A DNA stretch of 64,000 nt from Agromyces laixinhei (lineage in GTDB: Bacteria > Actinomycetota > Actinomycetes > Actinomycetales > Microbacteriaceae): NCBI RefSeq assembly GCF_006337065.1, contig NZ_CP040872.1:3348001-3412000 (forward strand). Direction: 5' to 3'. Positions 42,813-50,706 of this stretch are shown in pieces (within the stretch, counting starts at the first letter, position 1; each line of letters opens with the position of its first letter). The translations under genes and the position numbers were made by a program. The notes under the pieces are model-generated. The model searched no databases. It worked only from the letters and a program-made list of their open reading frames with translations, and had not been told where the DNA came from.

Positions 42813-44192
42813 CGCGATGCGGTCGCGGTACCAGGCGTACGAGTCCTTCGGCGTGCGCTCGCCGGTCTCGAAGTCGACGTGCACGAGACCGAACCGCTGG
42901 GTGTAGCCCTCGGCCCACTCGAAGTTGTCGGTGAGCGACCAGAGGTAGTAACCCTGCACGTCGGCGCCCTGCTCGATCGCCGCTCGCACGGCGGCGATGT
43001 GGGCGTCGAGGTAGCCGATGCGCCGTTCGTCGTGCACGGCGCCGGTGACCGCGCCGCCGACGACCTCGTCGGGGAACGATGCTCCGTTCTCGGTGATGAC
43101 GATGGGCGGCAGGCGGTCGCCGTAGTCACGCGCGAACGAGACGAGCAGCTCGGTGAACGTCTCGGGCATGATCGGCCAGCCGAAGCCCGTCGTCGGCACG
43201 TTCTCGAACTCGACGGGTTCGAAGGGCAGGCCCGCCGCGGCGAGCTCTGAGCCCTCGGCCGGCTCGGCCACCCGCGTCGGGTTGTAGAAGTTGATGCCGT
43301 AGAAGTCGATCGGCGCGCCGATCAGCTCGAGGTCGCCGGGCTCGAGACCGGGCATCGCCTCGAGGCCGAAGCCCGAGAGGTCGGGGTAGGCGCCCCTGAG
43401 CACCGGGTCGGCGAAGATGCGGTTGTAGATGAGGTCGAAGGCGCCGGCCGCGAACTGGTCGGCGGGGGCATCCGATGCGGGCACCATCAGGGTGTGGTTG
43501 TTCGTGATGCCGACCTCGGCGTCGCCCCGCTCGCGGATCGCCGCGACGGCGAGCCCGTGTGCGAGCAACTGGTGGTGCGCGGTGGGCAGTGCCCCCATCA
43601 TGAGCGTGTGCCCCGGCGCCTGGCTGCCGAGCGCGTAACCCTGCAGGGTCGTCATCGCAGGCTCGTTGAGCGTGATCCAGCGCTGCACGCGATCGCCGAG
43701 ACGATCGACCACGAGCCCCGCGTAGTCGGCGAGCCGGTAGGCGGTGTCGCGATTCAGCCAGCCGCCGGCCGCCTCGAGCTCTTGCGGGAGGTCCCAGTGG
43801 TAGAGCGTCGGCACCGGGGCGATGCCGGCGGCGAGCAGTTCGTCGACGAGCCGGTCGTAGTAGGCGAGCCCCGCCTCGTTCGCCGGGCCCGTGCCGCCGG
43901 GCTGCACCCGCGGCCACGAGATCGAGAAGCGGTAGTCGTCGGCGCCGAGACCCGAGAGCAGCGCGACGTCGTCGCGATAGCGACGGTAGCTGTCGGCCGC
44001 GAGTTCGGCATTCGAGCCGTCGATGACCAGACCCGGCGTGCGGGTGAACACATCCCAGATCGACTCGCCGCGGCCGCCCTCGCTCGTCGACCCCTCGATC
44101 TGGAAGGCCGCCGTGGCCGCGCCCCAACGGAATCCCCGCGGGAACGTCGTCGTCTCGGGCGAGCGGTCGGGGGTGGTGGGCGCATCGGCCAT
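42798..44192 (-). CDS. Beta-glucosidase, glycoside hydrolase family 1
   Basis: This 464-residue enzyme has the family 1 N-terminal signature FRWGAATAAFQIEGS, the acid/base Glu in WITLNEP and the nucleophile Glu in VITENGASFPD. It should release glucose from cellobiose or aryl beta-glucosides in the cytoplasm. It is monocistronic here, with no sugar transporter beside it. Phospho-glycosidase activity is less likely in actinobacteria. Confidence 0.94.
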   Translation of the reverse strand: MADAPTTPDRSPETTTFPRGFRWGAATAAFQIEGSTSEGGRGESIWDVFTRTPGLVIDGSNAELAADSYRRYRDDVALLSGLGADDYRFSISWPRVQPGGTGPANEAGLAYYDRLVDELLAAGIAPVPTLYHWDLPQELEAAGGWLNRDTAYRLADYAGLVVDRLGDRVQRWITLNEPAMTTLQGYALGSQAPGHTLMMGALPTAHHQLLAHGLAVAAIRERGDAEVGITNNHTLMVPASDAPADQFAAGAFDLIYNRIFADPVLRGAYPDLSGFGLEAMPGLEPGDLELIGAPIDFYGINFYNPTRVAEPAEGSELAAAGLPFEPVEFENVPTTGFGWPIMPETFTELLVSFARDYGDRLPPIVITENGASFPDEVVGGAVTGAVHDERRIGYLDAHIAAVRAAIEQGADVQGYYLWSLTDNFEWAEGYTQRFGLVHVDFETGERTPKDSYAWYRDRIASARG

Positions 44193-44224
44193 GGGGAACC
44201 TCGCTGTTCATCGGCAAGTGGTGA

Positions 44225-44248
44225 TGAGCGGATGCCGCGGCATCCGCT
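44225..44248. repeat. Perfect 24-base palindrome containing CGGATGCC
   Basis: GAGCGGATGCCG joined to its exact complement forms a loop-free palindrome upstream of the beta-glucosidase start. The same words recur elsewhere, for example at 39647 within the glutamate dehydrogenase gene. It could be a hairpin terminator of the upstream PadR gene or a short dispersed repeat. Confidence 0.6.
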
Positions 44249-44324
44249 CGCTCGAAGTGGGACGTTTGACCCACTCTTGCCAGCTTAGGCGCGCGAGCCC
44301 GATCAGGGAAGGCCGACTCGCGAA

Positions 44325-44930
44325 TCAGCGGTCGAGCGGCGGCGGCAGATCTGCATGGCCTGGCCACGCCAGCCCACCTGACTCGAGTTCGCCGAGCAGG
44401 CTGTTCACCCAGTCGCGCTCAGCCGCCAGCCTCGCCAACTCGAACTCGGCTTCGACGAGCAGGATGCGCGGCACACCCTCGGCTTCGGCGAGGTCGCCGG
44501 CGATCCGTGCGAGCTTCAACTCGATCGCGGCCACGCGTGCGCGCAGCGCTGCGACCGCCTCGTCGCGGCCGAGCGCACCCATGAACGAGAGCGCGGCGTA
44601 GGCCAGGGTGGCGTCCGGCTCGGGCGTGGCGAGCAGCAGCGAAACCCTCCGGCGGAGCTCGGCGCGGCCCGCGTCGGTGATGGCATAGCGCACCCGCTCC
44701 GGCCGGCCGGCGGATTGCTCCGTGCCGGCCTCCGCGACGAGACCCGCCTTCTCGAGCTTGCCGACGGCGTGGTAGAGACTGCGCGGCAACCCTCCGACGA
44801 AGTCCTTCCGGGTGTCGACCATGAATCGATGCATGTCGTAGGTGTGCCGCGGGCCCTGACTCAGCAGTGCCAGCACGGCGAGGGCCGGCAGATCACGATC
44901 GGCTCGCTGCAGTTGATCTCGTGCCGTCAC
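44325..44930 (-). CDS. PadR-family transcriptional regulator
   Basis: This protein of about 201 residues has a PadR winged helix (LAVLALLSQGPRHTYDMHRFMVD, SLYHAVGKLEKAGLVAEAG, YAITDAGRAELRRRV) and a C-terminal coiled region. The GTG at 44930 is chosen because TAGGCT lies seven bases before it, implying a leaderless message; an ATG at 44960 would add ten residues. A strong palindrome lies between it and the divergent SnoaL-like gene, which it probably represses together with itself. Confidence 0.88.
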   Translation of the reverse strand: MTARDQLQRADRDLPALAVLALLSQGPRHTYDMHRFMVDTRKDFVGGLPRSLYHAVGKLEKAGLVAEAGTEQSAGRPERVRYAITDAGRAELRRRVSLLLATPEPDATLAYAALSFMGALGRDEAVAALRARVAAIELKLARIAGDLAEAEGVPRILLVEAEFELARLAAERDWVNSLLGELESGGLAWPGHADLPPPLDR

Positions 44931-44962
44931 GCCGTCCAGCCTATCCGGCAGTGGCGACATTC

Positions 44963-44983
44963 ATTAGTGCATCTTGCACTAAT
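44963..44983. promoter_or_regulatory. Operator: nine-base inverted repeat between PadR and SnoaL-like genes
   Basis: ATTAGTGCA and TGCACTAAT flank a TCT spacer in perfect symmetry. It overlaps the probable promoter elements of both divergent genes and is a good PadR binding site. Confidence 0.75.
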
Positions 44984-44992
44984 GCGAACTGC

Positions 44993-45013
44993 ATGCCATG
45001 CTTGACGGCATGA
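44993..45013 (+). CDS. Possible six-codon leader (MPCLTA) of the SnoaL-like gene
   Basis: ATG at 44993 opens a six-codon frame whose TGA (45011-45013) overlaps the main ATG at 45010. A TAATGC box lies seven bases upstream. It is very short, and chance is a real alternative. Confidence 0.2.
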   Translation: MPCLTA

Positions 45014-45477
45014 CCGAGCCCACGATGTCCGCCCCGAGCGATACCGAAGCCGACCACATCGGCATTCTCGCCGCGCTCGACCGAATCTGCGCCGCATGGA
45101 ACGCGGGTGACGCGAGTGCCTACTCATCCGAGTTCACCGACGACGCGAGCTACGTGATCTTCGCCGGCATGCATGACCTCGGCCGTGACGCCATCCGTCG
45201 CACGCACATCCCCGTGTTCGAGAAGTGGCAGCGAGGCAGCCGCATGTCCATGCGGGTGCTCGACCTTCGCCTCGTGGCACCCGGCGTCGCGATCGTGCTC
45301 ACCGACGGCGGCATCGGCAAGGGCGGGCGCATCCGGCACGACAAGGTGCAGACCTTCGTGATGGTGCGAGACGGCGCGACCTGGCGGTGCGCGGCCTTCC
45401 AGAACACGAAGAAGCACCGCCTCTTCATCGCGATGAACCGGCTTGCCGATCGGCGCCCCGCCGATGTCCGGCGCTGA
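45010..45477 (+). CDS. SgcJ/EcaC-like nuclear-transport-factor-2 (SnoaL) fold protein
   Basis: This protein of about 155 residues contains ILAALDRICAAWNAGDASAYSSEFTDDASYVIFAGMHDLGRDAIRRTH, the SgcJ/EcaC pattern of small NTF2-fold proteins. They are often linked to polyketide-type oxidation, though in most genomes the role is unknown. It is divergent from a PadR regulator and shares its operator, so it is probably the regulated target. ATG 45010 is preferred; ATG 44998 would add MLDG. Confidence 0.78.
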   Translation: MTEPTMSAPSDTEADHIGILAALDRICAAWNAGDASAYSSEFTDDASYVIFAGMHDLGRDAIRRTHIPVFEKWQRGSRMSMRVLDLRLVAPGVAIVLTDGGIGKGGRIRHDKVQTFVMVRDGATWRCAAFQNTKKHRLFIAMNRLADRRPADVRR

Positions 45478-45537
45478 TCCTGTCCGGCGCTGATCCTGTC
45501 CGGCGCTGACCCGCCGCCCTACCGCGCCGCCCTACCG
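45466..45537 (+). repeat. Short tandem duplications at the end of the SnoaL-like gene
   Basis: A 16-base unit GTCCGGCGCTGATCCT occurs 2.7 times from 45466 and includes the stop codon. A 13-base unit CGCCGCCCTACCG then occurs twice. Confidence 0.7.
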
Positions 45538-45587
45538 CGCTCCTCGCCTCCGGCGTACGCTGGAGGCACCTCGAGGAGGAGGACACG

Positions 45588-45782
45588 ATGCATGCAACCG
45601 TCGGAGAACGCCTCATCATCCACGGCAAACAGGTCGGTCAGGCCGCACGCCGCGGTGAGATCCTCGAGGTGCGCGGCGACGAGGGCGGGCCGCCCTATCT
45701 CGTGCGCTTCGACGACGGCCACGAGACCCTGCTGTACCCGGGTGCCGACTGCGAGATGGAGGGCGAGCAGCCCGCGGGCTGA
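45588..45782 (+). CDS. DUF1918-domain protein
   Basis: This 64-residue protein (MHATVGERLIIHGKQVG to GGPPYLVRFDDGHETLLYPG) matches the small DUF1918 family found widely in actinobacteria. The function is unknown; the fold is a small SH3-like barrel. A strong GAGGAGGAGG ribosome site and a TACGCT -10 box (45556-45561) give a short conventional leader. It stands 29 bases before the SGNH gene. Confidence 0.92.
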   Translation: MHATVGERLIIHGKQVGQAARRGEILEVRGDEGGPPYLVRFDDGHETLLYPGADCEMEGEQPAG

Positions 45783-45811
45783 GGTATCGATCTCCGCGAT
45801 AGCGTGGAGGC

Positions 45812-46579
45812 ATGTTCCACTCCTACGCGGCGATCGGTGACAGCTTCACCGAGGGCGTCGGCGACGAGTTGCCCGACGGCTCGGTGCGCGGGTGGGCCGA
45901 CTTCGTGGCGATCGGCCTCGCCGAAGCGGCTCGCGAACCCATCGGGTACGCGAACCTCGCGATCCGCGGCCGCAAGCTCGGCCCGATCATCGACGAACAG
46001 CTCGACCCGGCGATCGCGCTGCGCCCAGAGCTCCTGAGCTTCAACGGCGGCGGCAACGACATGCTGCGCCCTCGCATGGACGAGCAGGCGACGGCCCTGC
46101 GCTTCCGCGACGCGATCGAGCGCATCCGCGCCGCGGGCATCCACGTGCTCATGCTGAGCGGTGCGAATCCGACCGATCACCTGCCGCTCGGAAAGGTGTT
46201 CGACGCCCGCGGCGCCCGCCTGACCGCCGCCCTCGTCGACCTCGGAGAGACGGCCGGGGTCACCTTCGTCGACAATTTCAACGATCGCCGGCTCCGCGAC
46301 ATCCGCTATTGGTCGCCCGACAAGCTGCACCTGAACGCCCTCGGCCATGCGCGCGTCGCGAGCAATGTGCTGACGGGGCTCGGCCTCCCGGTTCCTGCCG
46401 AGTGGGGCGTCGAGGAGGTCGCCGCAGCACCCGAGGGCCCGAAGAGCCGCAACACCGCGGCGTACTACCGGGAGTTCGTGCTGCCATGGATCGGACGGCG
46501 ACTCACCGGCCGGTCGTCGGGAGACGGGCGCACGGCGAAGCGGCCGACGCTCGAGCCGGTTCCGGATGCCGGGGCCTGA
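45812..46579 (+). CDS. SGNH/GDSL-family hydrolase
   Basis: This 255-residue esterase-like protein has block I with the nucleophile Ser (AIGDSFTEGVGDE), the block III Asn in FNGGGNDM and the catalytic Asp/His in PDKLHLNALGHARVA. There is no signal peptide, so it is cytoplasmic. The substrate, an acyl ester or carbohydrate acetate, is not predictable. TAGCGT lies six bases before the ATG, with GGAGG also present. The C-terminal tail is basic and disordered. Confidence 0.9.
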   Translation: MFHSYAAIGDSFTEGVGDELPDGSVRGWADFVAIGLAEAAREPIGYANLAIRGRKLGPIIDEQLDPAIALRPELLSFNGGGNDMLRPRMDEQATALRFRDAIERIRAAGIHVLMLSGANPTDHLPLGKVFDARGARLTAALVDLGETAGVTFVDNFNDRRLRDIRYWSPDKLHLNALGHARVASNVLTGLGLPVPAEWGVEEVAAAPEGPKSRNTAAYYREFVLPWIGRRLTGRSSGDGRTAKRPTLEPVPDAGA

Positions 46580-46613
46580 CGCCTGATCGACACGGGCCTG
46601 CCTCGCGGCCGGC

Positions 46614-47111
46614 TCAGGCGACGCCGAGCACGTCGGCGACGAACGCCCTCGTGCGGCGCGCGAGCCCGTCGATGCGCTCGAGTTCGTGGGCGCTCGGCTG
46701 CACCTCCGACGGTGCGGGCGGGCGTCCGAGGCGCACGGTCTCCTGGCAGGCGAGGTCGGCGCAGATGTAGGTGCCGATGCTGTCGCCTCGTTCGCCGGCC
46801 GCGCCCGCGCGTCGCGCGGTGAACAGCTCGACCTGGTCGGCCGGCTGCTGCGTGTGGCAGAGGTTGCAGAGGGCCGCGCGATGCCGTGAACCGGTGCGAT
46901 CGGCGGCGCGAAGCACGATGCCGACCGGCCGGCCCTCGAGTTCGGTGACGAGGTATCCGCGCGACGGGGTGCGCGGGTCGCGCCAGCCGAAGGCGTCGAG
47001 CGGTGCCCACTCGGTGACGAAGAACCGCACCGGGAGCGAGAGCGCTTCGAGTTCGGCCGAGTTCGCGTTGCCGAACAGCGCGCGCACGTCGTGTTCGCCG
47101 AGCGCCTGCAT
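46614..47111 (-). CDS. FBP-domain protein with treble-clef zinc finger
   Basis: This 165-residue protein resembles the FBP family (fibronectin-binding-like, C-terminal EF-G-binding type). A probable zinc site is formed by CNLCH and a later CADLACQ. In other bacteria the family is linked to elongation factor G and fusidic acid tolerance. The sequence alone cannot show that here. AAGGGGG precedes the ATG, and a TAGACT box lies further upstream. Confidence 0.7.
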   Translation of the reverse strand: MQALGEHDVRALFGNANSAELEALSLPVRFFVTEWAPLDAFGWRDPRTPSRGYLVTELEGRPVGIVLRAADRTGSRHRAALCNLCHTQQPADQVELFTARRAGAAGERGDSIGTYICADLACQETVRLGRPPAPSEVQPSAHELERIDGLARRTRAFVADVLGVA

Positions 47112-47157
47112 GCGTCCCCCTTCGTGCGTGATCCGCCCAGTCTACGAATCGACCGCG

Positions 47158-47220
47158 CGGGCACGCACGCACCGGTGCACACCGGGCACGCACGCACCGG
47201 TGCACACCGGGCGCGCACGC
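47158..47220. repeat. 25-base tandem repeat, 2.5 copies
   Basis: The unit starts CGGGCACGCACGCACCGG and carries the palindrome GCACCGGTGC. Two full identical copies (47158-47182, 47183-47207) and a partial third lie between the BASS transporter stop and the FBP gene start. Confidence 0.75.
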
Positions 47221-47225
47221 AAAGG

Positions 47226-48152
47226 TCAGCTCGCGGGCTCCCCGGCCTCGGCCTTCGATGCGGGAGTTGCGGCAGTCGCGGCATCCGCTCGCTTCGGCCC
47301 ACCGCCGCGCCCGCGGATCAGGAAGCCGAACGCGAGGGCCACGAAGAACATCAGCACGCCGTAGACCGCGGCGGGCAGGCTCATCTCGACGCTGCCGATG
47401 ACGGTCTGCGCGATCACGATCGCGAGGGTCGAGTTGTGGATGCCGATCTCGAACGAACTCGCGATCGACTGGGGCCGCCCGACCCGGAGCATGCGCGGCA
47501 CGAGGTAGCCGACGCTCAGGCTCAGCACGCAGAAGAGCACCGTGATGGCCGCGAGGGTGCCGAAGTTCTCGAGCAGCAGATCGAGGTTCGAGACGATCGC
47601 GCCCGCGATGACGATGACGAGGATCACGACGGAGGCGATGCGCACGGGCTTGTCCATGCGGTCGGCGAAGGCCGGGCGCCACCAGCGCACGAGCATGCCC
47701 GCCACGACCGGCAGCAGCACGATCGCGAACACCTCGACGGTCTTCGCCAGCTGCAGGCCGAGGGTGTCGTCACCCGGCAGGAAATACGCGATCGCGAGGT
47801 TCGTGATGAGCGGCAGCGTGAAGACGGCGAGTACCGAGTTGATGGCCGTGAGCGAGATGTTCAGGGCGACGTCGCCGCGGAACAGGTGGCTGTAGAGGTT
47901 CGCCGTCGTGCCGCCGGGCGACGCGGCGAGCAGCATCATGCCGACGGCGAGCACGGGAGGCAGTTGGAACACGAGCACGAGGCCGAGGCAGAGCGCCGGC
48001 AGCACGAGCAGCTGGCAGACGAGGGCGACGAGCACCGCCTTCGGCTGCTTCGCCACCCGCGCGAAATCGCCCGGGGTGAGTGAGAGGCCGAGCCCGAACA
48101 TGATGATGCCGAGGGCGACCGGGAGTCCGATGGTGGTCAACGCTGATCCCAT
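47226..48152 (-). CDS. Bile acid:sodium symporter (BASS) family transporter
   Basis: This 308-residue protein has about nine to ten membrane helices and the BASS motifs LAASPGGTTANLYSHLFRGDVALNISLTAINS and ASSFEIGIHNSTLAIVIAQTV. Members carry organic anions such as pantoate or keto acids with sodium; bile acid is only the family name. The C-terminal tail is Ala/Lys-rich. It is monocistronic. The gap to 48267 contains no gene. Confidence 0.9.
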   Translation of the reverse strand: MGSALTTIGLPVALGIIMFGLGLSLTPGDFARVAKQPKAVLVALVCQLLVLPALCLGLVLVFQLPPVLAVGMMLLAASPGGTTANLYSHLFRGDVALNISLTAINSVLAVFTLPLITNLAIAYFLPGDDTLGLQLAKTVEVFAIVLLPVVAGMLVRWWRPAFADRMDKPVRIASVVILVIVIAGAIVSNLDLLLENFGTLAAITVLFCVLSLSVGYLVPRMLRVGRPQSIASSFEIGIHNSTLAIVIAQTVIGSVEMSLPAAVYGVLMFFVALAFGFLIRGRGGGPKRADAATAATPASKAEAGEPAS

Positions 48153-48267
48153 TCGCCAAGTGTGGCCTACCGCGGCCGGTCGTTGAGTATCGATTCGGTG
48201 ACGGATGCCGCGAGCTCACGATTCGATGGCGGGCAGGCGCCGTACGAATTCGGCGGGCACGTGTCAT

Positions 48268-49317
48268 TCACTCCGTACCCGGTCGGAGAACGAGGTGCAC
48301 GGGGTTCGCACCCTCTGGAGTGAACAACAATTCATCATCGGAACCATCGGCCGAGAGGAGCCGAGCTTCGCATACGGCTGCCTCGGGTTCCGGGCAGCGG
48401 CTGTACATGATGCCGGTGCGATCGGGCGTGTACTCCGGGTAGACGTCGATTCGAGTGCCTTCAGGGTGAGTCAGCTGCTCCAACCCCGACCCGTCGGCGC
48501 GCGCGCGGTGCACACTGATCACGTCTTGAGTCTCGGCGCTCGCCTCGGCGCTCATGAACGTGATCCATTCCCCGTCTGGAGACCAGTCGGGGCGTGCTCC
48601 CAGACCCCACTCCGTGATCCTGGTGAGCTCCTCACCCTCCGCCGTCATGGTGAAGATCGACGTTCGGCCGTTCGCGTCGCGGCCCTCGACAGCGATCATC
48701 TGCCCGTCAGGGCTGAAGTCCATGAACAGGAGTTCCGCGAGCAGCCCGTCGTCGCCTCCGCCGGCGCACCCCGGGATCTCAGCGATCCGTTCGACTGATC
48801 CCGTGTCGACCTCGACCGTCCCGATCCAGCAGACCCCGTCGGGAAACGTGTCGGTCGGGCCCTCCGCCGAATCGAATCCGACCTTGGTTCCGTCCGGCGC
48901 CCACGTGGCGCCTCCCATCCCTCTGCAGGCGCCGGTACAACTGGTCAGCGCTCGGTCTTCGGATCCATCGACCCCGGTCATCCAGACGTCGGTGACCTCG
49001 TCATGAACGTGGTCGTACGCGATCCACTCGCCATCCGGTGACCAGTCAGGGTGCCAGCGATTCCCCGGGCCACCTGAGATCCTCCGGAATTCGCTGCCGT
49101 CGGGGCGGACAAGGGCAAGATCGATCTCATCCCAGAACGCCTGGTAGAGGACCCACGCCTCGCCGGCGGCGATGGGTGGGGATGCGACGGCGATGGGATC
49201 GGGCGATGCCGGTGGAGTCGCGGTCTCGTTCATCGCGCACCCCGCAAGCAGGACCGCGAGTACCGCGGAGAAGGCGATCCGCGAGGCTGTCGTGCCCCCG
49301 ACGCTGTGCTCATACAT
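48268..49317 (-). CDS. TolB-like PD40 beta-propeller lipoprotein
   Basis: This 349-residue protein has a lipoprotein signal peptide (AVLAVLLAGC, lipobox Cys near residue 27) and several PD40/WD40-like repeats (HPDWSPDGEWIAYD, GATWAPDGTKVGFD, LFMDFSPDGQMIAVEG, ARPDWSPDGEWITFM, YPEYTPDRTGIMY). It should form an exported beta-propeller held in the membrane. Function is unknown; TolB-like propellers bind proteins. Its start overlaps the end of the SRPBCC gene by eight bases, so they form an operon with TetR upstream. Base composition is lower in GC than the neighbours. Confidence 0.85.
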   Translation of the reverse strand: MYEHSVGGTTASRIAFSAVLAVLLAGCAMNETATPPASPDPIAVASPPIAAGEAWVLYQAFWDEIDLALVRPDGSEFRRISGGPGNRWHPDWSPDGEWIAYDHVHDEVTDVWMTGVDGSEDRALTSCTGACRGMGGATWAPDGTKVGFDSAEGPTDTFPDGVCWIGTVEVDTGSVERIAEIPGCAGGGDDGLLAELLFMDFSPDGQMIAVEGRDANGRTSIFTMTAEGEELTRITEWGLGARPDWSPDGEWITFMSAEASAETQDVISVHRARADGSGLEQLTHPEGTRIDVYPEYTPDRTGIMYSRCPEPEAAVCEARLLSADGSDDELLFTPEGANPVHLVLRPGTE

Positions 49318-49864
49318 CACTGCCCCCTTTGTCGGCGTCTGACTGTGCACGAGTGACGAGATCCGCAGGGGCCGATGGATCAGCGGCCGGTGGCCGCCCG
49401 GTGCCTGATCGGGCCGCTGATGCCGTTCGTTCAATGACCTTCGCTTGCGAGGCGGTGAGCCTGTCTCCTCGTCGAGGAGTGCCGAGCCGGAGGAGCGGGG
49501 TGAGGAGGCGGACCCAGCCGCGAGGCTGCATGGTGACGCGGGTGGTGATATCGCACGAGGTTGCAGTGACAGGAAGAATTGAGGTCTCGAGCGCGAATCC
49601 GAGAGAAGAGCCGGGGTGATCGAACGCAATCCGCGTCGGCGGTGAGAACTCGGTGACCGAATACTCCGTCTCGCTGACACGCCCCCGCTCGGAACGGACC
49701 ATGACCGCTCGACTGCCGACGCCGACGGGGCCGTCGTCCAGCCTGCGGATCTCGAGGACTTCCGGTTCCCATTTGGGATGATTGTCGAAGACGTGTGTGC
49801 CGATGACGTCGAACGCGGCTTCAGCGCTGCGCTCGATGCGTCGGGTCTTCGTATATGTGATCAT
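49310..49864 (-). CDS. SRPBCC-family (START-like) protein
   Basis: This 184-residue protein has the SRPBCC helix-grip pattern (TKTRRIERSAEAAFDVIGTHVFDNHPKWEPEVLEIRRLDDGPVGVGSRAVM). Such proteins bind hydrophobic ligands in a deep pocket. No catalytic residues can be inferred. A strong AAGGAGG site precedes the ATG. It starts 30 bases after the TetR gene, which may sense the same ligand. Confidence 0.85.
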   Translation of the reverse strand: MITYTKTRRIERSAEAAFDVIGTHVFDNHPKWEPEVLEIRRLDDGPVGVGSRAVMVRSERGRVSETEYSVTEFSPPTRIAFDHPGSSLGFALETSILPVTATSCDITTRVTMQPRGWVRLLTPLLRLGTPRRGDRLTASQAKVIERTASAARSGTGRPPAADPSAPADLVTRAQSDADKGGSDV

Positions 49865-49894
49865 CGCGGGCCCTCCTTGATACTCGGCGGCGGC

Positions 49895-50599
49895 CTATCC
49901 GTCGCGTTCTATGAGCTCCTCGAATGTGAGACCGGCTGCGGCGTCGACATTCGCGGCGGCCGTCGCTGCGGTCGTTGGCAGTGGCATCAGCTGCTGGGTC
50001 AGTACCGTGAAGCTCCACGCCTTGAACTCGGCGACCTGCCAACCGCGGGTGACGACGAACGCGTTGAAGGTCGGCGCACTCTGAACGACGTCGATGATGT
50101 CCACGGCGCGCTCCACAGGGATAGCCACCGGCGTATGTTCGCTTGCCGCAGTGACGATCTTGGTGAATGCGCCGCGCCGTCGGGTGCTGATCTCGGCGAT
50201 CGCGGCCGCCGCGGCAGGCTCGCTGATCGCGGCCACGCTCATGGTCTCTCCCAGGGGAGCCAAACGCTGCAGGATGTCGGTACCGTGCTCGACGACGAGT
50301 GCGATCATCCGTCGCGGGTCGGGCTCCTCGAGCACCGACATGAACCACGGCCGCTGCTCCACCGTCTCCGGCTCCGCCCGTGCTGCGCCAGCATGCGCCA
50401 GCACCTGCTGCAGCAGTTCTGCCTTGTTGTGGAACGTGAAGTAGATCGTCGGCTCAGCGACACCGCCACGCCGCGCGATCGCCGCCATCGAGGCCCCGTG
50501 ATAGCCCGACTCCGCAAAGGTCGCGAACGCCGCCTCCAGCATCCGGCTCCGCGTCTGTGCAGCCTTCTGAGCCTTGGACAGCTTTCGCTCGATCGTCAT
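49895..50599 (-). CDS. TetR-family transcriptional regulator
   Basis: This 234-residue protein has an N-terminal TetR helix-turn-helix (MLEAAFATFAESGYHGASMAAIARRGGVAEPTIYFTFHNKAELL). The C-terminal ligand domain is not specific to any known class. CTATAG boxes fill its own promoter, so autorepression is likely, together with control of the downstream SRPBCC and lipoprotein genes. Confidence 0.93.
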   Translation of the reverse strand: MTIERKLSKAQKAAQTRSRMLEAAFATFAESGYHGASMAAIARRGGVAEPTIYFTFHNKAELLQQVLAHAGAARAEPETVEQRPWFMSVLEEPDPRRMIALVVEHGTDILQRLAPLGETMSVAAISEPAAAAAIAEISTRRRGAFTKIVTAASEHTPVAIPVERAVDIIDVVQSAPTFNAFVVTRGWQVAEFKAWSFTVLTQQLMPLPTTAATAAANVDAAAGLTFEELIERDG

Positions 50600-50605
50600 G
50601 GCTAC

Positions 50606-50642
50606 GGTTTACTATAGTGAGACTATAGAGTCAAGCTATAGT
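50606..50642 (-). promoter_or_regulatory. Leaderless TetR promoter with three CTATAG boxes
   Basis: On the minus strand TTGACT (50634-50629), 17 bases and TAAACC (50611-50606) stand six bases before the ATG. CTATAG occurs at 50612-50617, 50623-50628 and 50636-50641. ACTATAG and CTATAGT with a seven-base spacer (50622-50642) form an inverted repeat around the -35. Repressor bound here would block the promoter. Confidence 0.7.
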
Positions 50643-50706
50643 GACCAATCGACCCACCTGCATACACGTACGCCTCAACGGTGTACAGATGCCGCGAGAG
50701 CAGAGC

